In this document: piece after piece, positions 42,029 to 50,299 of the stretch | Layout of the letters: each line of letters starts with the position of its first letter | Numbering within the stretch: the first letter of the stretch is position 1 | Origin: an uncultured Muribaculaceae bacterium | GTDB lineage: Bacteria > Bacteroidota > Bacteroidia > Bacteroidales > Muribaculaceae | Reading direction: 5' to 3' | NCBI GenBank assembly: GCA_910579105.1 | Contig: CAJTRT010000014.1 | Span: 1-52,681, forward strand | DNA: 52,681 nucleotides | The notes under the pieces: generated by a model | Told to the model about the DNA's origin: nothing | What the model saw: only the letters and a program-made list of their open reading frames with translations | Database searches by the model: none | Translations under genes and position numbers: made by a program

Positions 42029-43069
42029 ATGGAGATTCGAAAGATTATCGCGGCCATTCTGGCTGCCGGCACCGTTTTGACGACTTTGGGTAATGACCTT
42101 ATCGGTGACAGCTTCCAGGCTGAGGAGGTGGTGGTAAGCGGTGCCGGGGCGACGCTCGGCGGGACGCTGACGCGTCCGGCGGGAGAGCTGAAAGGGGCGC
42201 TGGTGCTCGCCTCAGGCAGCGGGGCTCAGGACCGCGACGAGGAGGTTTCAGGCCACCGGCCTTTCCGGGCCGTCGCGGAATACCTTGCCGGAAGGGGCTA
42301 CGCGGTACTCCGTATGGACGACCGCGGGGTGGGGGCGAGCGGCGGGGATGCTTCCGCGATGACTGTCGCCGATTACGCGGCTGACCTTTCCGCCGCGCTC
42401 GCGAAGCTCGATTCCGTTCTCTCCCCTGAAATCCCCAAAGGGGTGTTGGGCCATTCTGAGGGTGGCAACGCGGCGGTGAAGGCCGCCGTAAGCGATCCGG
42501 GATGCCGGTTCATAGTGACGCTCGCGGCTCCGGCATGGCCCGGCGATTCGATTGTTATGTCGCAGGCCCGGGCTATGGCCACGGCAATGTCCGGGAAATG
42601 GGACGGCGAGGCCGCGCAGCGGCGGCTGATGGACTTGGTGAAATCCCCGTTGCCCACCATGGCCCTTGCCCCGATGCTTTATTCCGAGATTGCCGGGATT
42701 CTCGGCGACGCTGCCTCCTTGCCGCAAGTCAGGGAACAGGTCAGCAGGCAGGTGGAGGTTCTGACATCTCCCGCCTACCGCTCCATGCTGCGGTATGACC
42801 CGGCTGACGATATGCGGCGCGTCGCGGTGCCTTGGCTCGCTCTCAACGGCGACAGGGACTTACAGGTGCTGCCGGCCAATCTGTCGACCATATCCAGCCT
42901 TAACAGCTCCGCCGAGATGGTGCTGCTGCCCGGGCATAACCATCTGTTTCTCAAATGCGCGACCGGCCTTGTACAGGAATACGCCTCTCTCCCCGGCGAC
43001 ATATCGGAAGAGACTTTGGCTGTCATCGGCGACTGGCTTGACCGGCTGTCTGCCTCCTGGAGCGAATAG
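42029..43069 (+). CDS. Exported alpha/beta hydrolase
   Basis: A 346-residue serine hydrolase of the family annotated as alpha/beta fold or YqkD/FrsA-like. A signal peptide (1-21) precedes a strand GATLGGTLTRPAGELKGALVLASGSGAQDRDE, with the oxyanion loop in SGSGAQDRD. The core has MDDRGVGAS (about 91-99), the nucleophile Ser143 in GHSEGG, then LNGDRDLQV and PGHNHLFL carrying the acid and histidine. A helical cap lies between about 170 and 250. It is related to esterases acting on small acyl substrates; the true substrate is unknown. It is followed by the His-rich gene in the same direction, but the intergenic region carries a nested inverted repeat. Confidence 0.88.
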   Translation: MEIRKIIAAILAAGTVLTTLGNDLIGDSFQAEEVVVSGAGATLGGTLTRPAGELKGALVLASGSGAQDRDEEVSGHRPFRAVAEYLAGRGYAVLRMDDRGVGASGGDASAMTVADYAADLSAALAKLDSVLSPEIPKGVLGHSEGGNAAVKAAVSDPGCRFIVTLAAPAWPGDSIVMSQARAMATAMSGKWDGEAAQRRLMDLVKSPLPTMALAPMLYSEIAGILGDAASLPQVREQVSRQVEVLTSPAYRSMLRYDPADDMRRVAVPWLALNGDRDLQVLPANLSTISSLNSSAEMVLLPGHNHLFLKCATGLVQEYASLPGDISEETLAVIGDWLDRLSASWSE

Positions 43070-43094
43070 GGGAATGGAAAGAGACCGGCGCGCG

Positions 43095-43170
43095 GGAATA
43101 ATTGATGCCGGCTTCCGGCGAACAATGGCGCCGCTTCGGGCGTATTAATTGTTGACAATTCAATTATTCC
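43095..43170. promoter_or_regulatory. Nested inverted repeats before the His-rich gene
   Basis: GGAATAATTGA (43095-43105) and TCAATTATTCC (43160-43170) form an outer 11-bp inverted repeat 54 bases apart. Inside its right arm AATTGT-TG-ACAATT (43147-43160) is a separate palindrome. They end five bases before the ATG at 43175, so they may bind a regulator or form an mRNA structure over the ribosome site. Confidence 0.55.
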
Positions 43171-43174
43171 GAAA

Positions 43175-43693
43175 ATGAGAGTCAGCATAATATCCAGGTT
43201 GGGAGCGGCGGCACTGGCGGTGTCGCTCGCGGGAAGCGTGTTTTCGCCGCAGGTGGAGGCCCAGGGGTTCTCCTTCGGTTTTTCAACGCCCGAAGGGGTG
43301 TCGTTCAACGTCGGCACCGGCACCGGCTCGGGCGGGTGGCAGGGCGCCCCGCTGTGGATGGCTCCCGCAGTGGCAGTTCCGGCAGTCGTAGCCGCGCCCG
43401 TCTATTACGGGGAGTCGCCTAAGCACTACCGAAAGCGGGTCAAGAAGATGCGCAAGGCCATGCGCCGGGCGGCATCAGGCGCGTGGGGCGCTGTGGAACT
43501 GCCCGGCGGGATTGTGGTGAACATGGGGGTGCCGCTCGGTTATGACGACGACTGGTATGACGATGACGACTGGGACGACCACCATCACCACCATAAGTAT
43601 CACAAGAAATTATACAAGGAGCGCAAAAAATACCTCAAAAAACTCCACAAGCATCATAAGCACCACAAACATCACCACGATGATGACGACTGA
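43175..43693 (+). CDS. Secreted His/Asp/Lys-rich protein
   Basis: A 172-residue protein with a signal peptide (cleavage near VEAQG, about residue 30). The middle is Gly/Val/Ala-rich (GTGTGSGGW, then PAVAVPAVVAAPVYYG) followed by a basic helix (PKHYRKRVKKMRKAMRRAA). The C-terminal 50 residues start YDDDWYDDDDWDD, then HHHHH, continue in Lys/Tyr/His alternation, and end HHKHHKHHHDDDD; 14 histidines fall in the last 38 residues. Such tails bind Zn, Ni, Cu or Co in known metal-storage or delivery proteins. I recognise no family. It is a separate, regulated gene if the inverted repeat upstream is a leader or operator, and it converges with the M16 gene 27 bases away. Confidence 0.8.
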   Translation: MRVSIISRLGAAALAVSLAGSVFSPQVEAQGFSFGFSTPEGVSFNVGTGTGSGGWQGAPLWMAPAVAVPAVVAAPVYYGESPKHYRKRVKKMRKAMRRAASGAWGAVELPGGIVVNMGVPLGYDDDWYDDDDWDDHHHHHKYHKKLYKERKKYLKKLHKHHKHHKHHHDDDD

Positions 43694-43720
43694 CCGACAC
43701 CCCCGCGCGTCACAGTCGGC

Positions 43721-44947
43721 TCACTTCGGGCCGAGCGACAGTATGGACGGGGTTGTCAGGCGGCCGGCGGCACGCAGTATGTCGTCGGCGGTCACAGCCT
43801 CCACGCGCGCGGCCTGGGCTGCCAGGGAAGCGACCGAGCCGAAATAAAGCATCGACCGGGCCGCCGAGAGAATGTTCTGCTCGGAGCTGTCGCCACTGAC
43901 CCGGAGCTGGCCGAGGTACTGTTTCTTGGCGGCGGCAAGGGCGCGAGGCGTCATAGGCTCCCGGGCCATGCGGTCAAACTCTGCCAGCACGAGCTCGCGG
44001 CAACGGTCGTTGTCATCCGGATCGCACCCGTAATACACCGCGAACAGTCCGCAGTCGGTCATAAGGTTGGCCGATGCCTCCACGGAGTATACAAGCCCGC
44101 GGCGCTCGCGTAGCGCCACGTTGAGGCGCGAGTTCATTCCGGGGCCTCCGAGTATGTTAGCCGCCAGTCCGATCGCGTAACGCTCGTCGGAATAGACAGA
44201 GGGCACTGAAGCTCCGATTATGGTGTGGGTCTGGTGTGAGTCGGTTTCTTTGAGTTCGCGGAATGGGGGGAGCGCCGAGGGCGCGACCCTGGCGAGCCGT
44301 TCACCCTGTGCCGGATATGCCGCGAAACGCCGCTCTACGAGTTCCGCGACCCTTGCCGGGTTGGCGGGGCCGTGGTAGAAGGCCGCGGTGCGCGGCGCCG
44401 TGTAGCATCCCGCGAGCCATCCGCGGCATGCCTCGGGAGTGAACCGCGGAAGGTTTACGGCAGGCCCGAGAATGTTGTGGCCGAGTTGCGAGCCAGCGAA
44501 GAACCTGTCTTCGAAATCGTCGAACACGGCTTCGGCGGGGGAGTCGAGATATGAATCAATCTCGTCGCTTATCACCTCGCGTTCCTTTGCCAGCTCCCTT
44601 TCAGGGAATACGGAATGGGTGGCCAGGTCGGCGATCAGTTCTATCGCGCGGCCAAGGTTCCCGCGTGGGAACACCGAGTAGATTGTTGTCTCTTCCTTGG
44701 TGGTGAAGGCGTTCAGGTCGCCGCCGACGGCCTCCATGCGCCCGTTTATATGGCAGGCGCGGCGATGGGTCGTGCCTTTGAACACCGTGTGCTCTACGAA
44801 ATGGGCGAGCCCGTGAAGGCCGGGAGCCTCGTCGCGGCTTCCGGCGCTCACGGTTATCCCGAAGTATTCCACAGCCGCCGGTGCCTGGACGGCCGCGAAC
44901 CTCATTCCGCAGGGCAGAACCAGGGTGGTCGCGCGAGGTTCTTTCAT
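43721..44947 (-). CDS. M16B zinc metallopeptidase
   Basis: A 408-residue member of the pitrilysin family. The start at 44947 forms ATGA with the ispG stop, showing coupled translation; the frame continues 11 codons upstream within ispG but that is less likely. The inverted zinc motif HFVEH is at residues 49-53, with the distal Glu in EREVISDEIDSYLDSP (near 130). The C-terminal R/Y-type pair region (GGPGMNSRLNVALRERRGLVYSV, about 260-285) is also present. M16B proteins cut small unfolded polypeptides. No signal peptide is seen, so it is likely cytoplasmic or exported by another route. Confidence 0.93.
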   Translation of the reverse strand: MKEPRATTLVLPCGMRFAAVQAPAAVEYFGITVSAGSRDEAPGLHGLAHFVEHTVFKGTTHRRACHINGRMEAVGGDLNAFTTKEETTIYSVFPRGNLGRAIELIADLATHSVFPERELAKEREVISDEIDSYLDSPAEAVFDDFEDRFFAGSQLGHNILGPAVNLPRFTPEACRGWLAGCYTAPRTAAFYHGPANPARVAELVERRFAAYPAQGERLARVAPSALPPFRELKETDSHQTHTIIGASVPSVYSDERYAIGLAANILGGPGMNSRLNVALRERRGLVYSVEASANLMTDCGLFAVYYGCDPDDNDRCRELVLAEFDRMAREPMTPRALAAAKKQYLGQLRVSGDSSEQNILSAARSMLYFGSVASLAAQAARVEAVTADDILRAAGRLTTPSILSLGPK

Positions 44948-46557
44948 ACAGCTGTTCCGGCGGTTTCCGGCTCCCGCCATTTGCCGTCGGAGCGGATGAT
45001 TTCGATGAGCCGTCCGACGGCTTCATCCGACGGGATGTTTTTCTCGACGCACTCCTTTCCGCGGTACAGGCTTATTTTGCCGGCCGCGGCTCCGACATAT
45101 CCGTAATCTGCGTCGGCCATCTCTCCGGGGCCGTTCACGACGCATCCCATCACGGCGATCTTCAATCCTTTGAGATGGGACGTGGCAGCCTTTACCCGCT
45201 TCACGGTCTGTTGCAGGTCGAAGAGGGTGCGGCCGCAGCCTGGGCATGACACGAACTCGGTCTTGCTGATTCTGCGGCGCGTGGCCTGCATGATGGATAG
45301 CGACAGCCTGGCGAGTTCTTCTGGCGACAGCGCGTCAGAGACGATCTCCATACCGTCGATCAGTCCGTTAAGCAGTAGCGCACCGAAGTCGGCCGCGGCC
45401 CGGATCACGACCTGTTCGGCGCTTGCTCCGGGATAGGCTATGCGGGCTATTACCGGGCGGCGGTCCCCTTCGGCTGTCATACGGTGTACGCGTGCCGAGA
45501 TGTCGCCCAGTGGATTGGGGTGCGATGTCTCGATTACCGCTATCCCTTCGGATGGAATCACATCCAGACCGACTACGACCGGAACGTTTCCACCTCCCAC
45601 ATTACCCACGGGGTCCGACTGTCTGCGTTCTGGTCGCAGCGGGTCATAGCCGGGCGCGAAATCCCCCTCTATGGCTGGGGCGTACTCGCGCGCCGCTATG
45701 TAGGCGGCCAGCTCGCGGGCCACGGGCACTTCCGCTTCCGGCTCCTCGCTGAGGGATACGCGTATGGTGTCGCCTATCCCCTCGGCCAGCAGGGTGCCTA
45801 TCCCCGCGGCCGAGCGCACGCGGCCGTCCTCGCCGTCGCCGGCCTCGGTCACCCCGAGGTGGAGCGGGAACGCCATCCCCTCGCGGTCCATGGCGCTTAC
45901 GAGCAGGCGCACCGTCTCGACCATCACCACGGTGTTCGATGCCTTGATGGATATGACTATGTCGTTGAAATCCTCCTTCACGGCCACCCTGAGGAACTCC
46001 ATGGCGCTTTCCACCATTCCGGCCGGGGTGTCGCCGTAGCGGCTCATTATGCGGTCCGAAAGGGAGCCGTGGTTAACCCCGATGCGGATGGCGGTGCCGT
46101 GCTCGCGGCACAGGCGCAGGAATGGCGCGAATGTGTCGGTTATTTTGCGCAGCTCGCCGGCATACTCCTCGTCGGTGTATTCGAGCTTGACGAACGTGCG
46201 CCCGGGATCCACGAAGTTTCCGGGGTTGATTCTCACTTTCTCCACCACCTCGGCGGCGGCGAAGGCCGCCTTGGGGTTGAAGTGGATGTCGGCCACCAGG
46301 GGGATGTCGCAGCCGGCCGCGCGCAGCCGGCCGCGTATTTCCCCCAGGTTGCGGGCCTCGCGTACCCCCTGCGCCGTCAGCCGGTCGATGTCGGCCCCTG
46401 CGCGGGCTATCCGCTCGGCCTGGGCGGCGGAGGCCTCGGTGTCCATCGTCGAGGTGTTGTTCATCGACTGGACGCGCACGGGATAGCCGCTGCCTATCTT
46501 AACTTTGCCGACGGTGGTGGTTGTGGTTTTCCGGCGGCGGTAGTCGAAAACGCTCAT
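44944..46557 (-). CDS. ispG: 4-hydroxy-3-methylbut-2-en-1-yl diphosphate synthase
   Basis: A 537-residue [4Fe-4S] enzyme of the MEP isoprenoid pathway (MEcPP to HMBPP). The N-terminal TIM barrel (about 1-270) starts VRVQSMNNTSTMDTEA and contains PLVADIHFNPKAA and EDFNDIVISIKASNTV. A central insert (about 275-385) is typical of the long form in Bacteroidetes, plants and chlamydiae. The C-terminal cluster domain has CPGCGRTLFDLQQ and GCVVNGPGEMADADYGYVG. At 537 residues it is shorter than the long-form enzymes of around 600 residues. purE is directly upstream and M16 overlaps its stop. Confidence 0.95.
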   Translation of the reverse strand: MSVFDYRRRKTTTTTVGKVKIGSGYPVRVQSMNNTSTMDTEASAAQAERIARAGADIDRLTAQGVREARNLGEIRGRLRAAGCDIPLVADIHFNPKAAFAAAEVVEKVRINPGNFVDPGRTFVKLEYTDEEYAGELRKITDTFAPFLRLCREHGTAIRIGVNHGSLSDRIMSRYGDTPAGMVESAMEFLRVAVKEDFNDIVISIKASNTVVMVETVRLLVSAMDREGMAFPLHLGVTEAGDGEDGRVRSAAGIGTLLAEGIGDTIRVSLSEEPEAEVPVARELAAYIAAREYAPAIEGDFAPGYDPLRPERRQSDPVGNVGGGNVPVVVGLDVIPSEGIAVIETSHPNPLGDISARVHRMTAEGDRRPVIARIAYPGASAEQVVIRAAADFGALLLNGLIDGMEIVSDALSPEELARLSLSIMQATRRRISKTEFVSCPGCGRTLFDLQQTVKRVKAATSHLKGLKIAVMGCVVNGPGEMADADYGYVGAAAGKISLYRGKECVEKNIPSDEAVGRLIEIIRSDGKWREPETAGTAV

Positions 46558-46578
46558 TGGTGTGGTCGTTTCAGATGG

Positions 46579-47103
46579 TTAGAAGGATGCTTCCGAGCCG
46601 GATACCTTGTATTCGTAGTCGATGCGGTCGAGCTCGGCGTTGGCCTTGACGATTTTCTGCCGCAGGGTGGAGACCCATCCGTCGTAGCGGGCCGACAGCT
46701 TGCCGTCGGTCAGCGCGAGGATGCGTACGGCCAGGACGGCGGCGTTCATCGCCCCGTCGATGGCGGTGGTGGCCACGGGTATGCCCGGAGGCATCTGGGC
46801 TATCGAGAGCAGCGCGTCGCGCCCTTCGAGGGTTGCCGACAGGGGCACGCCGATTACTGGCAGCGGCGTGAGCGCGGAAATAACGCCCGGCAGTGCGGCG
46901 GCCATTCCGGCTCCGGCGATGATTACCTTCACGCCCCGCTGCTTGGCTCCTCGGGCGAAGTCGGCCACCTCTTCGGGGGTGCGGTGGGCCGAAAGGGCGA
47001 GCATTTCAAACGGTACCGCCATGTTGTTGAGGAAGTCGGCGGCTTTTTTCATAACCGGCAGGTCGGAGGTGCTGCCCATTATGATGCTTACCAGGGGTGT
47101 CAT
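46579..47103 (-). CDS. purE: N5-carboxyaminoimidazole ribonucleotide mutase
   Basis: A 174-residue class I PurE that moves the carboxyl group of N5-CAIR to form CAIR in purine synthesis. IIMGSTSDLPVM (about 7-18), the catalytic His in LSAHRTPEEV (near 41) and AGAGMAAALPGV (about 63-74) are typical. The C-terminal segment after 155 (RIDYEYKVSGSEASF) has no recognisable function. It is 21 bases upstream of ispG, so they are one operon. Confidence 0.95.
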   Translation of the reverse strand: MTPLVSIIMGSTSDLPVMKKAADFLNNMAVPFEMLALSAHRTPEEVADFARGAKQRGVKVIIAGAGMAAALPGVISALTPLPVIGVPLSATLEGRDALLSIAQMPPGIPVATTAIDGAMNAAVLAVRILALTDGKLSARYDGWVSTLRQKIVKANAELDRIDYEYKVSGSEASF

Positions 47104-47160
47104 GATGATTCGGTTTATTATGTTGTTGGGGTAAAGTGTCGGGTTGTCGCGGGCGCGCCA

Positions 47161-47799
47161 TCATCTGGCGGAAAACAGAGGCCCGAGCCACCACGCGGCC
47201 GCGAATACGCAGAAGAAGCCGTTGATGAAGCCGGCCGCCACCTGCGCGAGGGTGTGGCGGCGGAGTATGAGGCGGGCCGTGCAAACCATTCCCGATAGGA
47301 TTACGGCGGCGATGAACTCGGGCATCAGGCCGCCCACGCTGCTGCCGCTGTACATGAGGAAGAAGATCACCGCCGTAAGGCCGCCCATGCCGGTGGCGTG
47401 GCCTGAAATCTTCCACCAGCGGTTGACGATTGTGAGTACCGCGAGCGATACGGCGCCCCCTATCAGGAACATCGACAGCCACATAGGGGCGTTCACGAAG
47501 CGGGTGTACACCGCTGTCCCGACGTAGCACGCCGTGGCCACCAGGTATGGAACCGTGCGGTCTTCGCGGTTGTTAAGTCCCGGCTCCTTCACGCTTCCAA
47601 GCCGGTAGAGCATGAATATGGCGATCACGGGGATGGCGCAGGTAGCGGCGAAAGTCACCGCTGTAACTGTCACACGGGCTTTCAGCGGGCTGAAGCTCAG
47701 GTATGAGAGCAGCATGGCGAGCGCCACTCCGTATGTCGCCGTCAGCATCGGTGAGAAAACCACTGAAAGGAAGCGCGAAAAACCGGTTAAGAACTTCAT
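47161..47799 (-). CDS. PAP2-like integral membrane protein
   Basis: A 212-residue protein with about six membrane spans. It contains weak PAP2 motifs: SVKEPGLNNREDR (about 68-80), the SGHAT-type ISGHATGMGG (about 132-141), and a C-terminal RRHTLAQVAAGFINGF in which the His and following helix match the third PAP2 motif. Members remove phosphate from undecaprenyl diphosphate or phosphatidyl phosphates. Motif 1 is poor, so activity is uncertain. It lies between rpoN and purE on the same strand. Confidence 0.75.
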   Translation of the reverse strand: MKFLTGFSRFLSVVFSPMLTATYGVALAMLLSYLSFSPLKARVTVTAVTFAATCAIPVIAIFMLYRLGSVKEPGLNNREDRTVPYLVATACYVGTAVYTRFVNAPMWLSMFLIGGAVSLAVLTIVNRWWKISGHATGMGGLTAVIFFLMYSGSSVGGLMPEFIAAVILSGMVCTARLILRRHTLAQVAAGFINGFFCVFAAAWWLGPLFSAR

Positions 47800-47876
47800 A
47801 TATGGCGGGGTGTTGTTTGTTGTCAGGGGGAGATGTTCCAGCGTGTCGCTATATTCTGTAACGGACAGCCGCCGGG

Positions 47877-49337
47877 TTATGTTTGCTTCCGCAGCCGCGC
47901 CACGGGAAATCCGAGGCGCTCGCGGTATTTTGCCACCGTGCGGCGGGCGATGTCGAGGCCCCGTGCCCTCAGCAGGGATGTCAGTTGTTCGTCGCTCAGT
48001 GGCTTCGCCTTGTCCTCGGCCTCGACCAGCTCTGTCAGGAAGGCCGATATGCGCGGCGACGTGGTCGCGTCGTCGTTGTCCTTGGAGCGCTCGTTGAACA
48101 GCATCTTCAACGGGTAGGTGCCGCGCGGGGTGGCGACATACTTTCCCTGGGTGGCGCGGGAGACCACCGACAGGTCGTAGCCGGTGCGGGCCGCTATGTC
48201 GCGGAGCACCATCGGGCGCAGCCGCGACGGGTCGTCGGTCAGGAAGAACTCGCGCTGGACGGCCATTATGGCCGCCATGACGCGGTAGAGCGCTTCCTGG
48301 CGCATGGAAATCAGGCGGATGAATCCCTGCGCGTCGTCGCGCCGGCTCTTGATGAACAGCCTCGCGGCGGCAGCTTCGCGCTGCGACGCGGGTGGAAGGG
48401 GCGTGTCCTCGGCGAATGTCTGCGAAACGTTAAGTTCCGGTATCCGGTTGAGGAGGGTGAGGGAGAGGTTGCCGTCGGAGTCCGGCTCCACGAGGAAGTC
48501 AGGAGATATGTGTCTCGAGCGGTCTTCAAGCCCGGATGGAGCGAGGAGCGCTCCCGGCTTCGGGTTCAGCCGGCTTATGACGGCGAGCGCGTCGTCGAGC
48601 GCGTCGCGCGTGATGCCGAGTGCCGAGGCGATTTTGTCGAAATGCCGTTTGGAGAAGAGGTCGAAGTAGTCGCGGATTATCTCGCGGGCGGTCAGTTGCT
48701 CCGTTGAGCGCCGCATGCGGTCGAGTTGCAGCAGCAGGCAGTCGCGCAGGTCGGTGGCGCCTACGCCGGCGGGATCGAGCGAGCGGACCATCTGCCATAC
48801 CCGGTTTACGGTTTCGGGGGATATTTCGGCACCCTCGGCCATGAGTATGTCGTCGGCGATCGAACGGATGTCGCGCGTCAGATAGCCGTTGTCGTCGAGG
48901 TTGCCTATTATGTGCTTCGCCGCGAGCCGTTCCTCGTCGGCGACATCGAGCTGTTGCTCGAGCTGCCGCGTCAGCGATTCGAATAGTGTCTCGCCGTAAG
49001 CGTCAGGCGATGTCGATGGCTCGGGGATATAGGTGTCGCGGCGCGCCGTGAACGCGCCGCGGGGTATGTAGTTGTCGGGAATGTCGTCGTCCGAGGCGAA
49101 ATCGGCGCGGCTGATCTGCTCGGGTGTCTCGTTGAACGTGGCGCCGTCCTCGGTCAGGCCGCCCTCGGCGTGTTCCGCGGGATCCGCGGCCTCGAGCGCG
49201 GGCATGTCCTCCACGGCGCGGCGCACCTCCTCCTCGATTTCGGGGCCGTTCATCTCCAGCAGGCGCACGAACTGCACCTGCTGGGGAGTGAGCTTCTGTC
49301 GTAGCCCCTGTGTCTGGCTGAGCTGCTGCGATGCCAC
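47877..49337 (-). CDS. rpoN: RNA polymerase sigma-54 factor
   Basis: A 486-residue sigma-54. The start is a GTG at 49337, supported by the start of the conserved Gln-rich region I (SQQLSQTQGLRQKLTPQQVQ). Region II is acidic. The core-binding domain follows (about 115-320, with the EERLAAKHIIGNLDDNGYLT segment). Region III contains the HTH (ARTGYDLSVVSRATQGKYVATPRGTYPLK, about 385-415) and the RpoN box ARRTVAKYRERLGFP (about 463-477). It needs an AAA+ activator to start transcription; none is in this window. It is 17 bases downstream of the lipoprotein gene. Confidence 0.96.
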   Translation of the reverse strand: MASQQLSQTQGLRQKLTPQQVQFVRLLEMNGPEIEEEVRRAVEDMPALEAADPAEHAEGGLTEDGATFNETPEQISRADFASDDDIPDNYIPRGAFTARRDTYIPEPSTSPDAYGETLFESLTRQLEQQLDVADEERLAAKHIIGNLDDNGYLTRDIRSIADDILMAEGAEISPETVNRVWQMVRSLDPAGVGATDLRDCLLLQLDRMRRSTEQLTAREIIRDYFDLFSKRHFDKIASALGITRDALDDALAVISRLNPKPGALLAPSGLEDRSRHISPDFLVEPDSDGNLSLTLLNRIPELNVSQTFAEDTPLPPASQREAAAARLFIKSRRDDAQGFIRLISMRQEALYRVMAAIMAVQREFFLTDDPSRLRPMVLRDIAARTGYDLSVVSRATQGKYVATPRGTYPLKMLFNERSKDNDDATTSPRISAFLTELVEAEDKAKPLSDEQLTSLLRARGLDIARRTVAKYRERLGFPVARLRKQT

Positions 49338-49354
49338 GGAGTTTTTCTATCTGT

Positions 49355-50263
49355 TTAGTATTTGCCCATGTCGACGGTCATCTTGCGCAGGATGGAGTCC
49401 TTGATGGCCAGGGCGCTCTCGGTGTCGATGGCAACCTCGAATCCGGCGCAGGAGAATGAGCCGTCGAGCGTCCGGCAGGGGTTGAGCAGGAGGTTGAGGT
49501 CGGTAATCGCGTACCTCTCTACGGGCACTCCGTTGTTCATCGGTTCAAACCTTTCGGGAACGTCTATCGTCAGGCCGTCGTCGCCGACAGAGAACGGGTG
49601 GCTGAGGAAGTCCATGTCGAGCGTGCGGGGCATCCCCTGGCTGAATTTGGCTTCGTACAGGAGGATTTTCGCTTTCCTGGCCTTGTGGTCGAGGATGAGG
49701 AAGTAGACGGTGCTCTCGTTCTCGTAAGGATCTTCGCCAGCCTGCGCGGTGGTTACAGTCGTTTTGCCCATAAAGGCGTTGTATTTCATCACGCCGCGGA
49801 TTTTATAGGCGTTGTCGAGCGTGTATTCGATGCGCACGATTTCGGGAGCGCGGCCCGAGGAGAATATGTAGGCGTTGAAGCCGGTTATCTCGTGGTCGTT
49901 GCCGTCGGTGTCGCGCACGACCAGCGGGTTGCGGTTGGATATGGTCCAGGAATTGTCTTTCTGATCGACAGTCAGGAGCAGGTTGTCGATGGTGAAGCTG
50001 ATGTTTTTCCCTTCGGCATATGTCAGCTTGACGGCCTCCAGCGAGACGTTGAATGTGGATGTGTTGATTTTGAAGTTGTAGGTCGGAGCGTCGAATATGG
50101 CCCAGGATCCGTCGCCGGAGATGTTTTTGCAGGTGGTGAACGACACGTTGGGGTTCAGGGTCAGGTTTACCACGGGATCGTAGTCGATGTCGTTGTCGCT
50201 GTCGCAGGCGGTCGCGCCTGCCAGCAGGAGCATGGCGGCCGCGAAGGTCTTTAAAATTTTCAT
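49355..50263 (-). CDS. Lipoprotein of unknown family, partner of the TonB receptor
   Basis: A 302-residue lipoprotein with lipobox ATAC (Cys20), then DSDND, an acidic tract like the surface-export signals of Bacteroides lipoproteins. The mature part is beta-rich: repeated short strands such as VVNLTLNPNVSFTTC, ISFTIDNLLLTV and STVYFLILDHKARKAKILLYEA. I recognise no family. It follows the TonB receptor gene by 36 bases in the same direction, so it is probably a surface substrate-binding partner, similar in layout to HmuY-type or SusD-like partners but not in sequence. It precedes rpoN by 17 bases. Confidence 0.75.
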   Translation of the reverse strand: MKILKTFAAAMLLLAGATACDSDNDIDYDPVVNLTLNPNVSFTTCKNISGDGSWAIFDAPTYNFKINTSTFNVSLEAVKLTYAEGKNISFTIDNLLLTVDQKDNSWTISNRNPLVVRDTDGNDHEITGFNAYIFSSGRAPEIVRIEYTLDNAYKIRGVMKYNAFMGKTTVTTAQAGEDPYENESTVYFLILDHKARKAKILLYEAKFSQGMPRTLDMDFLSHPFSVGDDGLTIDVPERFEPMNNGVPVERYAITDLNLLLNPCRTLDGSFSCAGFEVAIDTESALAIKDSILRKMTVDMGKY

Positions 50264-50299
50264 ATTGCTGGATTTCTTATATCTGGTTGTTTTTGGCGT

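Noticed and set aside
43152..43157. TTGACA before the His-rich gene as a sigma-70 -35 box
   Set aside because: Bacteroidetes promoters do not use TTGACA, no TATAAT follows at the right distance, and the word is part of a palindrome.
45484..47298. A 604-codon plus-strand open frame antisense to ispG and purE
   Set aside because: It covers two well-identified minus-strand genes, its product is rich in Gly, His, Arg and Val with no domain pattern, and it is explained by GC-rich codon use on the other strand.
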